Assembly: GCF_029784165.1 (NCBI RefSeq)
Contig: NC_073696.1
Coordinates: forward strand, 243,086,892-243,150,891
DNA from: Wyeomyia smithii
Taxonomy: Eukaryota; Arthropoda; Insecta; Diptera; Culicidae
Reading direction: 5' to 3'
DNA: 64,000 nucleotides
The notes under the pieces are model-generated. The model ran no database searches and was not told the origin of the DNA. It saw only the letters and a program-made list of their open reading frames with translations. The position numbers and the translations under genes are program-made. Below are positions 12,330 to 22,144 of this stretch, one piece after another; the first letter of the stretch is position 1; every line of letters starts with the position of its first letter.

Positions 12330-12930
12330 GCAACCAAAAGTTCCAATTTTCCTTAACAAATGAACTTAGAAGTTCACATAAAGTTCAGATTTAGTTCCGC
12401 GGAACTTTCTTGCTGAACAACAGGACACATTACTTACGAACCGAACTTCATTCTAAATAAAGTACCGTCGATACTTGAAGGCAACTTGAAAGATCATAAG
12501 AACCTGCTTGCTCCTCTTCATCGGAACCTTAAAGTTCACATAAAGTTCACTCGTGAACTTCAAAACCCCTGAAATTCAAGTTCGGTTAGCATCTTATCCG
12601 TACTGTTAAACAGCACGAAAGTTCAAAAGAGCTGCTTGCTCCTCTCTGTTGAAACCTTGAAGTTCACATAAAGTTCACACGTGAACTTTAAAACCACCAG
12701 AATTGAAGTTCGGTTTATATTTTATTCGTACTTCTAATCAGCACGAAAGTTCAAAAGAAGCTGCTTGCTCCTCTTCATTGGAACCTTGAAGTTCACATAA
12801 AGTTCACACGTGAACTTCAAAACCGGGGAAATAAAAGTTCGGTTAACATTTTATCTATACTTTTTTCAGCATGAAAGTTCAGAAGAAGTCTATGTCGTAC
12901 TCCGTTTCTGCTTCAAAGTTCTGCTTCAGG
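12330..12930 (+). repeat. Minisatellite of 128-129-bp units rich in AAGTTCA
   Basis: Three units begin at 12504, 12632 and 12761 (ctgcttgctcctct), with partial units on both sides. Each unit carries AGTTCACATAAAGTTCAC followed by GTGAACTT, so two direct AGTTCA half-sites (5-bp spacer) face an inverted TGAACT (4-bp spacer). The units end with 'cagcacgaaagttcaaaaga'. Confidence 0.85.
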
Positions 12931-13469
12931 GCTAGTGATAAAAATGAGTTTTTTTTTAAATATTAACGAAAAGTGGTTCATATTATTATGATCGGATATT
13001 TTTTTATCTAAATCGGAAAAGGAAAACGAAGCTATCACTTCAATAGGTTATATTTAGGTACATGAAAGCTTTCGATATCTAAACATTTTCATTTGTTGCC
13101 TTGTAGAAAATCAATTATAAATTCATTATAAATTTAAAATTATAAATTCATTATTAATTGCATTATGTTTGGAGGTTTGGTTTGGGGGGTATTGGAGGTT
13201 CGAATCCTTTTTTCAGACACCAAAGAGAGTTCTTTATGCCCAAGGCGCTGGTCGTTTTGACTACGGCAAACGGCATCTATTGGCCGAAAAAGTTTTAATC
13301 GATTTTGACTATTTATCATATTTTGTTTATAATGCTTACCAGAATAATTTTTAATAAACGGTTGGAACGAAAATATTACTTACACAACCTTTTTCGAATA
13401 CATTACCAAAAAACTGCAGCAAAATCAAAACAAACTAGAGAAGTGTCAGACGTGAGTTCATATTGCGTT

Positions 13470-13590
13470 CCGCGTGTACTTTTTTTGAACTTGAAAGTTC
13501 GGATAAAGTTCCACGTCAGTCTTTCTGAACTTCTGAGTTCGCATGAAGTTCCGCGTGTACTTTATGTGAACTTCCAAGCTGAAAGAGAGG
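13470..13590 (+). repeat. Second AAGTTC-type tandem cluster, about 70-bp units
   Basis: Two or three units share 'tgaacttgaaagttcggata' and 'aagttccgcgtgtact'. They are related in motif to the minisatellite 600 bp upstream but have a different unit length. A 131-residue open frame across it (13305-13700) is a by-product of the repeat. Confidence 0.65.
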
Positions 13591-13902
13591 CCCGGTATGT
13601 TCCTATCTATGAACATGTAGGTAACGAAGAGAACTCAGCACATCAACTAAAATCGATGCTGACATCATATAGCGGGAACGGAGCAGGGGTATGCTTTTAG
13701 GCTTCGAAGAGGAAGGACTCGAGTTCGAAGCTTAGTGTGGTAGTAAGTTGCAAAAAAATCATGTAATTTGATAATAAATAAAGCCAGGCATTATTCTTCT
13801 GATCAAGAATTTATCCAGTGCGCGATGCTTATCGTGGAATTGAACTAACACAAATAATAAGAAAGGGAAATGACAATTAAAAAAAATGCTAGTTGCTTAT
13901 TT

Positions 13903-14151
13903 TTATTTTGAGTGTTTTGAAGTTTTCTTTTCATGATCAAAAGCTTGGCTGATTAGACTATGAAATCTCCTTTTATCCGAACCTTTGGTTACTTGGGGAA
14001 CCATTGTATACGGTACATCATAACAGTTTCGCGCTTTACATAGCTTTCCTGTCCCTCGTGCCTTGGGAAAAATATTTTTCAAAGGCTTAGCACTGTTTAG
14101 CTTCCGTTTGGAGCTTATAAGAAGTTGAGAGGGTGTTTTAAGTGGTGAAAA
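13903..14151 (-). pseudogene. Unidentified 82-codon frame, possible transposase tail
   Basis: The minus-strand frame is open for 82 codons and ends at a TAA (13905-13903). The product is basic and polar (includes KRKLNSAKPLKN and ISQAFDHEKKTSKHSK), resembling the disordered tails that follow the DDE domain of pogo-like transposases. No DDE core is visible nearby. The assignment rests on its place inside the 11.9-14.6 kb element and is weak. Confidence 0.25.
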
Positions 14152-14846
14152 TCACATTTGAATCGGAGTGTTCCATATTTATAGAGAACTATCTTGTCTC
14201 GGTCCCTATTATGGAACACTTAGAAAATAACTAGTTTTTACAGAAAAATCGTTATCAACCATCAACATTTTGATGAATCGTGAAGAACTTACCTTGATCT
14301 TTGTGTATGAGTTATTTTTTGCATGAGAATTAGCGATTATATCACATATGAACCTTATGAATGATGAGCGTGCTTCTTACGCTGATTGAGAAAAACGGCA
14401 AACATTTTGATAGATTATGGAAGACAATATTTTACGCTTATAAAAAACACATTAATCTAGGAATGAGAACGATGTTTTCCGTGTTCAAAGCTAGCAAATA
14501 TGGCATATTTTACTGCAAAAATGTTACATGCCTTTGAACCGTTATTTTAAATGAGTTAAACAACTTCAGACACAAAAGTGATCCGTAATTGTGGGAGTTC
14601 CATAATTGTGGGGGGAGTGTATTTTACATGCTTGTACAGTAAATAAATCCAATGCAGTGTCACCGATGAGAAAAATTTGTCAAAATATTAAACAGTGAAA
14701 ACTGGAAACTCCGCTCTCATTAATTACATACAATGGAAAATCGGCAGTTTAGAAAGAGCTAGAAAATACTCTTAGGAAATCTTTGTCAACTTGTAAACGA
14801 ATTTCGGAGAACACTTTCTTTCATCCCAGTTGTAGGTTACGTTTGC

Positions 14847-15479
14847 TTGCAGCAATTTGCTGTGACTTGTCCCCCGAGAGTCCTTAATCATTACAATGAC
14901 GGTATGGCCAAATTAGTCGGCGCCCCCGACATAATAGAAGTAACTAACATAAAAGACCCGGAGGACAATCGACAGAAAGGGGTAAACAGGGCAAAGAATT
15001 ACCATAAAAATATCAAGTCACTTTTTCTTGCCTTGCAAGGTTTCATGCTGCTTTCGTTTGGCTTGTGCAGTGCACGCTGTGAGACGAATTTCCATGGTTT
15101 TTCGAGACACAAAAAAAAAGTATACCGTCTGCGGGGCGTGATGACTTTTCCGAAGGGGGAGCGAGCGCAGAGCTGGCCAATTTGTGTTAATATTTTTATG
15201 ACGACACAAAGGATGCTGTTCCGCATTTGCTTGTTGCTGTTGCTCATTTTAATTCACCCTTCTACTGCTGCTGGTGATTTTGGTCCCGTTTGTCTCATCC
15301 GGTGTGGTGATTGGAATGGTATTAGGAAATTTATTGCTTCATTTGGTGCAACGACGCTAGCTTTTGCTAGCCTAGCAGCAAGCCCGGGTGGAAGTCCCTG
15401 GCCAATAAGGCGAAACGGAATTATTTATGGGCCTCAATGGTCACTTTTGTATAATTTTACGCTTTGTATGAATTTTTGA
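14847..15479 (+). CDS. Unrecognised 210-codon open frame
   Basis: This is a long uninterrupted frame for this AT-rich sequence, ending TGA at 15477-15479. The middle contains a hydrophobic stretch of about 16 residues (LFRICLLLLLILIHP, near residues 120-135) that could be a membrane segment, but it has no signal-peptide position and no motif I know. Codon choice does not look strongly coding, and a stretch of the opposite strand is also open. It may be chance, or a fragment of a host gene linked to the candidate exons at 15777 and 16278. Confidence 0.2.
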   Translation: MQQFAVTCPPRVLNHYNDGMAKLVGAPDIIEVTNIKDPEDNRQKGVNRAKNYHKNIKSLFLALQGFMLLSFGLCSARCETNFHGFSRHKKKVYRLRGVMTFPKGERAQSWPICVNIFMTTQRMLFRICLLLLLILIHPSTAAGDFGPVCLIRCGDWNGIRKFIASFGATTLAFASLAASPGGSPWPIRRNGIIYGPQWSLLYNFTLCMNF

Positions 15480-15776
15480 CAACGTCTTAAGAAAAGGGTT
15501 TAGTTCCAATATTCCTTTAAAGCAATTCAAGGAATATTTGCATCCTTATATAAGAGTTTAAAGTACTGCATTTATCGATTGAGAAGACATTCTAAACAAA
15601 TTAATTACATGCATGCTTCTTCCTTCAGCATCGTCATCGGTTTTGTGCACAAGCATAGCAAATTGATAGGAATGCTTTCAAAATCTCAGCAGCATTGAAC
15701 CGTATGGGAATTAACAACAAACCAGAAATCAATAATTAATTTATAATACCATCTCAGATTTCCTTCCGTCTTTCAG

Positions 15777-15898
15777 TACCGTATCGTATCATGAGTGATG
15801 CAATGCAATTATCGAACGGTAGCTTGGAGACGCATCTTGAAGCCAAACCGGATGAGAACGAAGCGAACGGATATGACGCTTGGTCGCCCACATTTTAG
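15777..15898 (+). CDS. Candidate small coding exon (35-codon ORF)
   Basis: A strong 3' splice-site sequence (TTTCCTTCCGTCTTTCAG, ending 15776) precedes 14 nt and then an ATG at 15791. The frame reads MSDAMQLSNGSLETHLEA and closes at TAG 15896-15898. Either this is a short upstream ORF in a spliced leader exon or the true exon is spliced before the stop. The polar, acidic N-terminus resembles a cytosolic protein start. There is no recognised family, and the exon 3' border is unknown. Confidence 0.27.
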
Positions 15899-16277
15899 AT
15901 TGATACAGAATTGCTTTCAAGGCGAGGTCGACTTTGTTGCAGCGAGTTTGCATCTAATGGGAGTTCCCTAACGGATTTACGCCACTAGTGATGCTGTTAT
16001 AACCATGCACGGATTCACGGGGAAGACAAATGCCACACTGCAGATTAATAGCGAGCTTATGCTTGGAAATTATTCATCACTATGCGCACCGGTGATTATC
16101 ATATGCAGAAGCCGTCGTCGTCATCGTCGTTTGTCCCTCTGTCCTGGCAGGAGCTAAGCCGAGATATCATCGGAAGCTTATCGCGTGTTTCTCTGGTTCA
16201 GGCAAATCAAGCAGATGGGTACCTAAATGCAACCGGTATGACACTTAATCATTTATGTAGTTTCGGTTTACAGTGGC

Positions 16278-16439
16278 ATGGCAGTGCAGCGTAATGCAGA
16301 AGTGGTGTGTTTTCTAATCGCTTTGGTGGTTATCAGTTTCGAAGCGGTGTTCTGCCGAAGGCGTCGTTAGCAACCAGCAAGCGTTTCTTCCGGTGGGAAC
16401 CGGAGGATTATCAGCGGAGCTTGAAGAATGTGTTCCAAG
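16278..16439 (+). pseudogene. Possible secreted-protein first exon, frame broken
   Basis: ATG at 16278 opens a 30-codon frame whose first 26 residues look like a signal peptide: a short polar start, a hydrophobic core (VVCFLIALVVISF) and a small residue/Cys end. It stops at TAG 16368-16370. Shifted by one base, another frame stays open (EGVVSNQQAFLPVGTGGLSA, then ELEECVPR) to a consensus 5' splice site AAG|GTGAGT at 16439/16440. This suggests either a one-base lesion in a signal-peptide exon, or an exon starting after the acceptor-like TTATCAG at 16331-16336. No family is recognised. Confidence 0.25.
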
Positions 16440-16559
16440 GTGAGTATTTGTGATAGATAGTTCAAATTAATTATGGTGGATTGGTACAAAGCTACATCAC
16501 ATCAAATGATTATCCGTAGCACGACTCTGGTCGGCATTCCAGACGGGTTTGCTGGTGGT

Positions 16560-17090
16560 ATAATTTAACTAAATTCAATTTGCTAGCTATGAAAAGTGCG
16601 TAAGAACTGGAGATTTGTAAAATAATAACAAAATTCCGTGTTACAAAAAAAAAAATTAATAAACAATAAAATACATTATTTCTTTCGAAAACATTGAATA
16701 AAACTAAATTTCAAAAGTTACAGGTTACGCAGATAAAACAGGTAATCTATTCTATTATCATCAGAGGTCCAATGAAGTAATAAAGAACACATCTTTTGCA
16801 GAAAGGTTCTTTGAAATTTGAAGAACCATATGCGAGAAATTAATGCTCTAGGACATTACGCCATCATTGAATATTATTTTTAATCGCTTGTTCCAGCAAA
16901 TGAAATTCCCTAGCATGTGGAGCCGTCTCTTATGACTTCCGCTTTTAAACATGGTGATCGTAATTATTTATCGAGGAATCAGGAGCCTTTCCGCAGCTTC
17001 AATATTGTTGGAAATTTTACCGCGTGAAATTATGCTCGATGTCACCAACACGGTTTCATGCCTGAGCTATCGGTCACATGAATTTGAAGA
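16560..17090. other. AT-rich gene-free stretch
   Basis: Nothing recognised. A 73-codon frame begins at 16951 but only its last part overlaps the retrotransposon remnant that follows. Confidence 0.5.
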
Positions 17091-17109
17091 AATTTATGTC
17101 GGAATGTAT

Positions 17110-17575
17110 AACAAATATAAAAGGAAACGCGAAAGTCGATGCAATTTATACAGACTTGAAGGCAGTATTTGATAAAATTGATCATCGAATAATGCTACAC
17201 AAGTTGCCACGGTTTGGATATTCTAATCAATTGGTATCCAATTAAGAATCACACTAGACGGATCATGAATTTCGGGTACGAACTAATGGTTGCGAATCAC
17301 AGTTATTTACAAACAAGTTCGGAGTGGATGATTGGAATATTGACGGCGTTATGCTTACTAGAGTTACCTAAGTGACTAACTTAAGGATCCTGTTGGATTC
17401 AAAAATGAAAGTTGATTTGCACCGCTCAGGGTTGATATCTAAAGCTATAAGAGATTTTGGCTTTATATCCAAGATTGTTAAGGACTTTTTTGACCCTCAT
17501 TGCTGAAAGGCACTGTACTGTGCAGTTGTACGACCAATTTTGGAAAATGCTGCTGAAGCAATGCATAGAAAATGA
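17110..17575 (+). pseudogene. Dead Jockey-type reverse transcriptase fragment
   Basis: Translation in shifting frames gives VDAIYTDLKAVFDKIDHRIM (RT motif A region with the catalytic Asp of TDLK), then scraps of the following motif (TNGCESQLFTNKFG). Near the end come LRILLDSKMKVDLHRS and FISKIVKDFFDPHC, LYCAVVRPILENAA. These are the motifs that follow the YADD box in Jockey-clade elements. Stops and frameshifts are frequent and the YADD box is lost. Its 3' side is broken at 17625 by the insertion described next. Confidence 0.7.
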
Positions 17576-17644
17576 ATGTACATGAATATTTTTTTTCAAC
17601 ATTATACCTATAGTTATTCTCTAGAACAATTTTTTTTCTTACGG

Positions 17645-19305
17645 AGTTCGGTGCGAGCACTCGATCTGTGCGGTTCGCTTTTTCAGTTGCTCCGGGTCTA
17701 TTTATTAAGCGCTTTTGTTATCGGTTGCTGTAAAGTCGTGTACGGTTGAGAAAAGTAAAATCCCATTTGTTTTATTTATTTAGTCTTTCCGTTGCTTAAT
17801 CGTAATATTATTAGGTGTAAAAGCTGGTCCCGAGGTACGATGCTGGCCTAACAAGCCAGTCGTCGTAGGTTCGAGTCTCGGCTCTGGAGAGACTGTTAGT
17901 GTCAGTAGGATCGTAGCGCTAGCCCCGCAATTGTCCTCTACATTAAACAGTTGGCTGCGAAGTCCATGTAATTAATAAACAGACGGTCGAATTCCGAATC
18001 GGAATGTAGCACCAAAGCTTTGCTTTTTTTAAAGGGTGGAGGAAAAGGTGGTACGAAACTAGGCGGTTTCGTACCACCGGTGAAGGTGACAAAATGACGC
18101 CAATATTAAAATCCGTGGAAGTTAGGAGAAGTTTTGGTTGCCACTAATGATCATATCCAGCAACGGAGTTGTGGCTAATAAAGTGTGAATTCATGGGCGC
18201 AGCCATTCTTTTTTCCGGTGACGGAACGCGTTTTCCGCGAGTGCTTGCCATAATTCTTGTGCTTAGTCAAACTTGTTAAAAAATGAAGGTTTAATGAAAA
18301 ACACAGTGTTCTTTGCGTTGGAATAATTATTTATCCACGCATTCAAATTGAAAATTTTAGGCCAACAAGGTTGCGTGAGTGTGAGTGAATATTTCATGCG
18401 TCGCGCAAACTAGTGGTTTTGGTATGGTTATGGTATGTAGTTATAGTGGTTGTGTCAATACTTGGAGAGCGGAGAGAGTAGCGTTGCACTGTGGTGTGAC
18501 GTAGTGCTAGTCGGCATTTGTTTCGCTGGCATAGGTCTTTGCCATGATTGTGATTGGTTTGGCTTTTTTTAATAGACTTAGAACTCTGTTCGGTTTTATA
18601 TGCATTTATGCATATTGTTTTGGCGATTATGTATATATGCATTTTCTAAAGTCTTGTGGCTTCGAATGCATGGAGCTTGGTCCGTTTTTTATTCAAAAGA
18701 AAAATCTTGTGTCGCGCGTTGCTTTTATATAAGCGTTCGGTCAATAAATATCATGAATGATAGAATTGCCATGGAGTATACGTTCCAAACAATCGCGTCT
18801 ACCCAAGTTAGTTTGCTTACTTGAGGAAATTCGTGATTGCTAATTGGCAGATTTTTAAACACTTGGGTGCTTCTAGAAATGGATAGTCTCCAGCCACGCC
18901 GCTCACACAAGTTCGCGATGTTTGACGAGAGAGATACTCATCGTTGGTCTTCGTAATGAGCTAACTTCGCTCGCAACATTGTTTGATTTCGTCACTTACC
19001 ACGGTGATACAACCCTCCCTTTCCGTCGCAGTCGTGGAGATGCAGAGGTAAACTCGGTCTTTGACAACAACGGCTGATACACTTCCTTCCTTACAACATC
19101 CTCCCTTACCCTTACCTTAGGACGTGGCCGTCGCCGTTATCGATCTTTAGCAAGCGATAGCTACTGAATTGTTGTACAATAAAGATGGCAAACTAATCCC
19201 AAGCAGCCATATACGTGGTTCCCTATGCAACTCCACTAGCTCAGATCGATCACGGAGGAGTAACTACGAAATGTGCGATCGTTCAAGCTCAAGGTGAAAC
19301 TCAAA
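17645..19305 (+). mobile_element. 1.66-kb retroposon-like insertion with 20-bp target duplication
   Basis: The 20-mer aacaattttttttcttacgg occurs exactly at 17625-17644 and at 19306-19325. The enclosed sequence starts GC-rich (gttcggtgcgagcactcg), unlike its surroundings, and ends after an AATAAA near 19179. Long variable duplications are typical of target-primed insertion of LINEs and their passengers. No RT is visible inside. A motif GGACGTGGCCGTCGCCGTTA (19122-19141) recurs in altered form at 46731, which suggests a shared 3'-end family. A SINE lies near the 5' part. Confidence 0.6.
17825..18030 (+). mobile_element. tRNA-derived SINE (Feilai-like)
   Basis: It has an A-box-like TGGTCCCGAGG (17825-17835) and a good B box GGTTCGAGTCTCG (17868-17880), about 40 bp apart, as in an internal RNA polymerase III promoter. 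A tRNA-like head (ctggcctaacaagccag stem) is followed by a unique body and a T-rich end ('agctttgctttttttaaa'). Aedes mosquitoes carry tRNA-related SINEs of this build (Feilai). The family name is inference. Confidence 0.7.
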
Positions 19306-19559
19306 AACAATTTTTTTTCTTACGGTGTATATATTTTCTGGGACGACGAAAATTCTATCTACAATTTTGCTGAAAACAAACATAAATCAAAAAAACCATT
19401 TTGACTCGAATAAAGAAATCAACGATTTTTCACTTCAAATCTACACAGACAAAAATAAATCTAACAATTTCGAGTTTTCATCCGATTGCCACCAAATGTT
19501 CAGGGAGTATGAAGAAACAATAGAAGCTTGTTTTGGCATCATTCTTTTATTTCATTTCA

Positions 19560-20545
19560 CCTGTATAACCGAACGCTCGAGTCTTAGCTTCAACCCCAAC
19601 CATACGATTCTGCCCGACTTCATAATCGACCGTTTTCAGTGTATTAACCCGGCATGGCTCTTCATTTCTTCGACATTCTTAACAACTTTAGGTCGTTTTA
19701 GAGGGTATCCCTACATAATGGCCCAGTACTTCTCAATCAGGCGCAGTTCCGGAGTGTTTGGGGAGTTCAGCTCTTACGGGCACAAAATCGACTACGTTCG
19801 TCTTGTACCACTCTACCACTTCCTTGGAGTAGTGGCATGATACCAAATCCGGTCAGAAGAGCATCGGACCATCGTGAGCCTTGAGAATAGGAAGAAGCTG
19901 CTTCTGAAAGCTCCAGAACTCTTTCAAACAGTTATAGTGCTATCGGTAACGAAGGGAGTGCTCCGCATTCCGAATTTGCAAATGGTCTGCCAAATCAGAA
20001 ACTTTTACGCGAATTTCGAGAACTTCTGTGTTCTGAGGTCCTCGAGAACATCAAACTTATCCTTGGCCGTCACGTACAGGTTTCCAGGAATCTGCTTGAA
20101 GTCTGCCTTGATATACGTCTCATCATCCATCACGCAATAGTGTGGCTTGGTCAATTTTTGATCGTACAGCTTCCGTGTACGGCTTTTCGCGGTCGTATTT
20201 TGCTTCGCGTTTTGGTTTAGGGACTTTTTGACCCTAAACGAACGTAATTCGGCCCGTGTTTTGATCCTCTGCACGGAAGACGCACTCACGTGCAACTTTA
20301 TCGCCACATGTTGAACCGAGCCGTTTGGTTTGCGCTTGAAGGCAGTAACCACGCGCTTGTGATCGTTTTCGTTGAGTTGAGTGCTTTTCCGTCCGGATGT
20401 GGGTTTCCGATCCTCAGTCAGAAGTTCTTTGAAACACTTAATGATACCGGACACCGTAGAACTCGCGATTCCTAGCCCTTTCCCGATATCGCAGTGCTGA
20501 TTTTCAAAGTCGTTTTTAAACGGAAATGCAGTAGCTTTTTTAAAA
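19560..20545 (-). pseudogene. Inactive Tc1/mariner-type transposase (possibly ITmD37E)
   Basis: The minus strand reads an N-terminal helix-turn-helix part (CDIGKGLGIASSTVSGIIKC), then SVQHVAIKLHVSASSVQRIK. The first catalytic Asp block follows (YCVMDDETYIKADFKQIPGN), then the block LRTQKFSKFA. After a frame break come KEFWSFQKQLLPILKAHDGP and PDLVSCHYSKEVVEWYKTN with the second Asp. The last acidic block is degraded. Mosquito Tc1-related DD37E elements share this layout, so that is the best guess. There are at least three stops or frameshifts. Sense ORFs on the plus strand here (19325-19840 and others) are antisense shadows. TIRs were not found. Confidence 0.8.
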
Positions 20546-20817
20546 ATGAGAGTTGGAATTTAAGTAAAAACTTTTCCAAGGTAAACAAGCGTTGCATACA
20601 AGAATGGCAAATTTGACAGTGCGTCTTGAACTGTCCTACAGATCAGACGTTTTTTCGGTTGCTTGTGGACTGGTATTTGACTGCCTATAGCTTCAAAGTT
20701 TGTGTTTTGTCAGTGTGTCTTTTAAAGACTACCTGAAAGTTATTTCCCATCAGTCTTTCTCAAGACTACCTACTTTTGAATTTAACATTTGTTTTAACTT
20801 TTTTCGTATCACCTGAA

Positions 20818-22144
20818 ATGGCTGGATGGAAAAAGAAACCTCGCATCGCTGCGGGGAGGAAAAGAGAGGCATCTCTTTCTGACACTTCGAGTGTCTGTAG
20901 TGACAATCCTTTTGATATTTTGCCTGAGCAAGAAGCTGGTGAAATGGAAGTTATTAATAATGAAACTATACAAAATATAAAATCTTTAAAAAAGGAGAAA
21001 GTTCCACCTATTGTGGTAACTATTTCTTCTGAATTTAATATATTCAAAAAAGAACTTTCAACGTTTGTTTCTGACGTTAAAGTTACCTATCAAATTGGCC
21101 GTAGAGGCGAATGCCGCTTATTAGCCGACTCAGTAAAGGGTCGTGATCGTCTTGTTCAGTAACTGTTTAACTGACAAGATGAACAAATTTTTTACATATG
21201 ACACCAAGAACGCCAAGCCGTTCAAGGTTGTCTTGAAAGGTCTCACCAACGATCAAACCGTTGATGAGATCAAACTTACTTTAACAGAATTACTTGGCAT
21301 AGCCCCTACCCAAGTAATTCTAATGAAACAAAAATCACGAGGCGAAAACAGTCAGAGAACTGGAATTTCCCTTGTTAATTATTTAATTCATTTTAACCGC
21401 AATGAGGTTAACAACTTAAAATTTTTTGAAAAAGCACATGCTTTGTATAATGTGCGTGTAAAGTGGGAAATTTATAGGAAGTACGGCGGAGGTGAAAAGC
21501 ATATCACCCAATGCCGTACTTGCCAATGTTATGGCCATGGTTCCAAATTCTGTAACATGGACCAAAAATGTCTTAATTGTGGAGACTCTTCTCACAAAAA
21601 GGACACATGTCCTGTGAAAGAGAGTAAAAATTTTCGCTGTGCGAATTGTAACGGCAACCATATGTAAAATTTTTATCAATGCCCAGTCCGTTTAGCAATT
21701 GTTAAGGCAAGGCAAGGTAAACAAAATTCAATTTCTCAATTAAAACCAACTTCAAAACAAAATTCTCCAAGCGTACCAGTGACGCATAATTTACCTACTC
21801 CTTTGCATACCCATTTAACTTATGCACGGGTTACAGGTAGTTCGAACATTATACCGCCTAGTGTTGGTAGTTCGAAAATGACCGTTAATATGGGTAAGCA
21901 AAACACGTTAGAAAATAATTGTACACCTATCACTTCAGCTAATATTGCTGTCGAAAATATTTTTTCTAATGTCAACTGCCTGGGGCCTATTACGGCAGGT
22001 AAACTTTCTTTTTTGCAACAGGCAATGTTCGATCTTATGAACGCCATGTTGCAGGCAAAATCAATGTTTGAAGCCATTCAAATAGGCACAAATTTTACTA
22101 TTAAAATTGTTTCTAATTTAAAATTTAGCAATGATTTTAAATAA
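20818..22144 (+). pseudogene. LINE ORF1 (nucleic-acid binding, zinc knuckles), broken
   Basis: The start MAGWKKKPRIAAGRKREA at 20818 is basic. A frameshift near 21160 moves reading to the second frame (…NKFFTYDTKNAKPFKVVL). Knuckles follow: CX2CX4HX4C at CRTCQCYGHGSKFC, then CLNCGDSSHKKDTC. The third (CANCNGNH...) is cut by TAA at 21665-21667. Downstream the same frame reopens (FYQCPVRLAIVKARQGKQ) and runs to TAA 22142-22144. The protein would chaperone element RNA in the ribonucleoprotein particle. The two lesions make the full product impossible without recoding. Confidence 0.8.

Larger units (their letters stand above)
11875..14620. mobile_element. Decayed DNA transposon, pogo/Tc1-like termini, about 2.75 kb
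   Basis: The left end reads CAGTCCCCCCACGATTATGG and the right end, inverted, reads CACTCCCCCCACAATTATGG. Beside both ends the subterminal motif ATTATGGAtCACT is repeated: 11888, 12076 and 12127 on the plus strand, 14576 and 14597 inverted, plus a related pair (ATTATGGAACACT) at 14169 and 14206. A CAGT start with repeated subterminal motifs suits the pogo/Tigger group. No TA duplication is obvious. The interior holds a minisatellite and one short coding relic. Confidence 0.6.

Noticed and set aside
12330..12930. Centromeric-type satellite
   Set aside because: Only three complete units, confined to one transposon interior.
13305..13700. 131-codon plus-strand frame
   Set aside because: It runs through the AAGTTC tandem cluster, and no conserved residues are seen.
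19325..19840. 171-codon plus-strand frame
   Set aside because: It is antisense to the Tc1-like transposase relic, whose motifs are on the minus strand.
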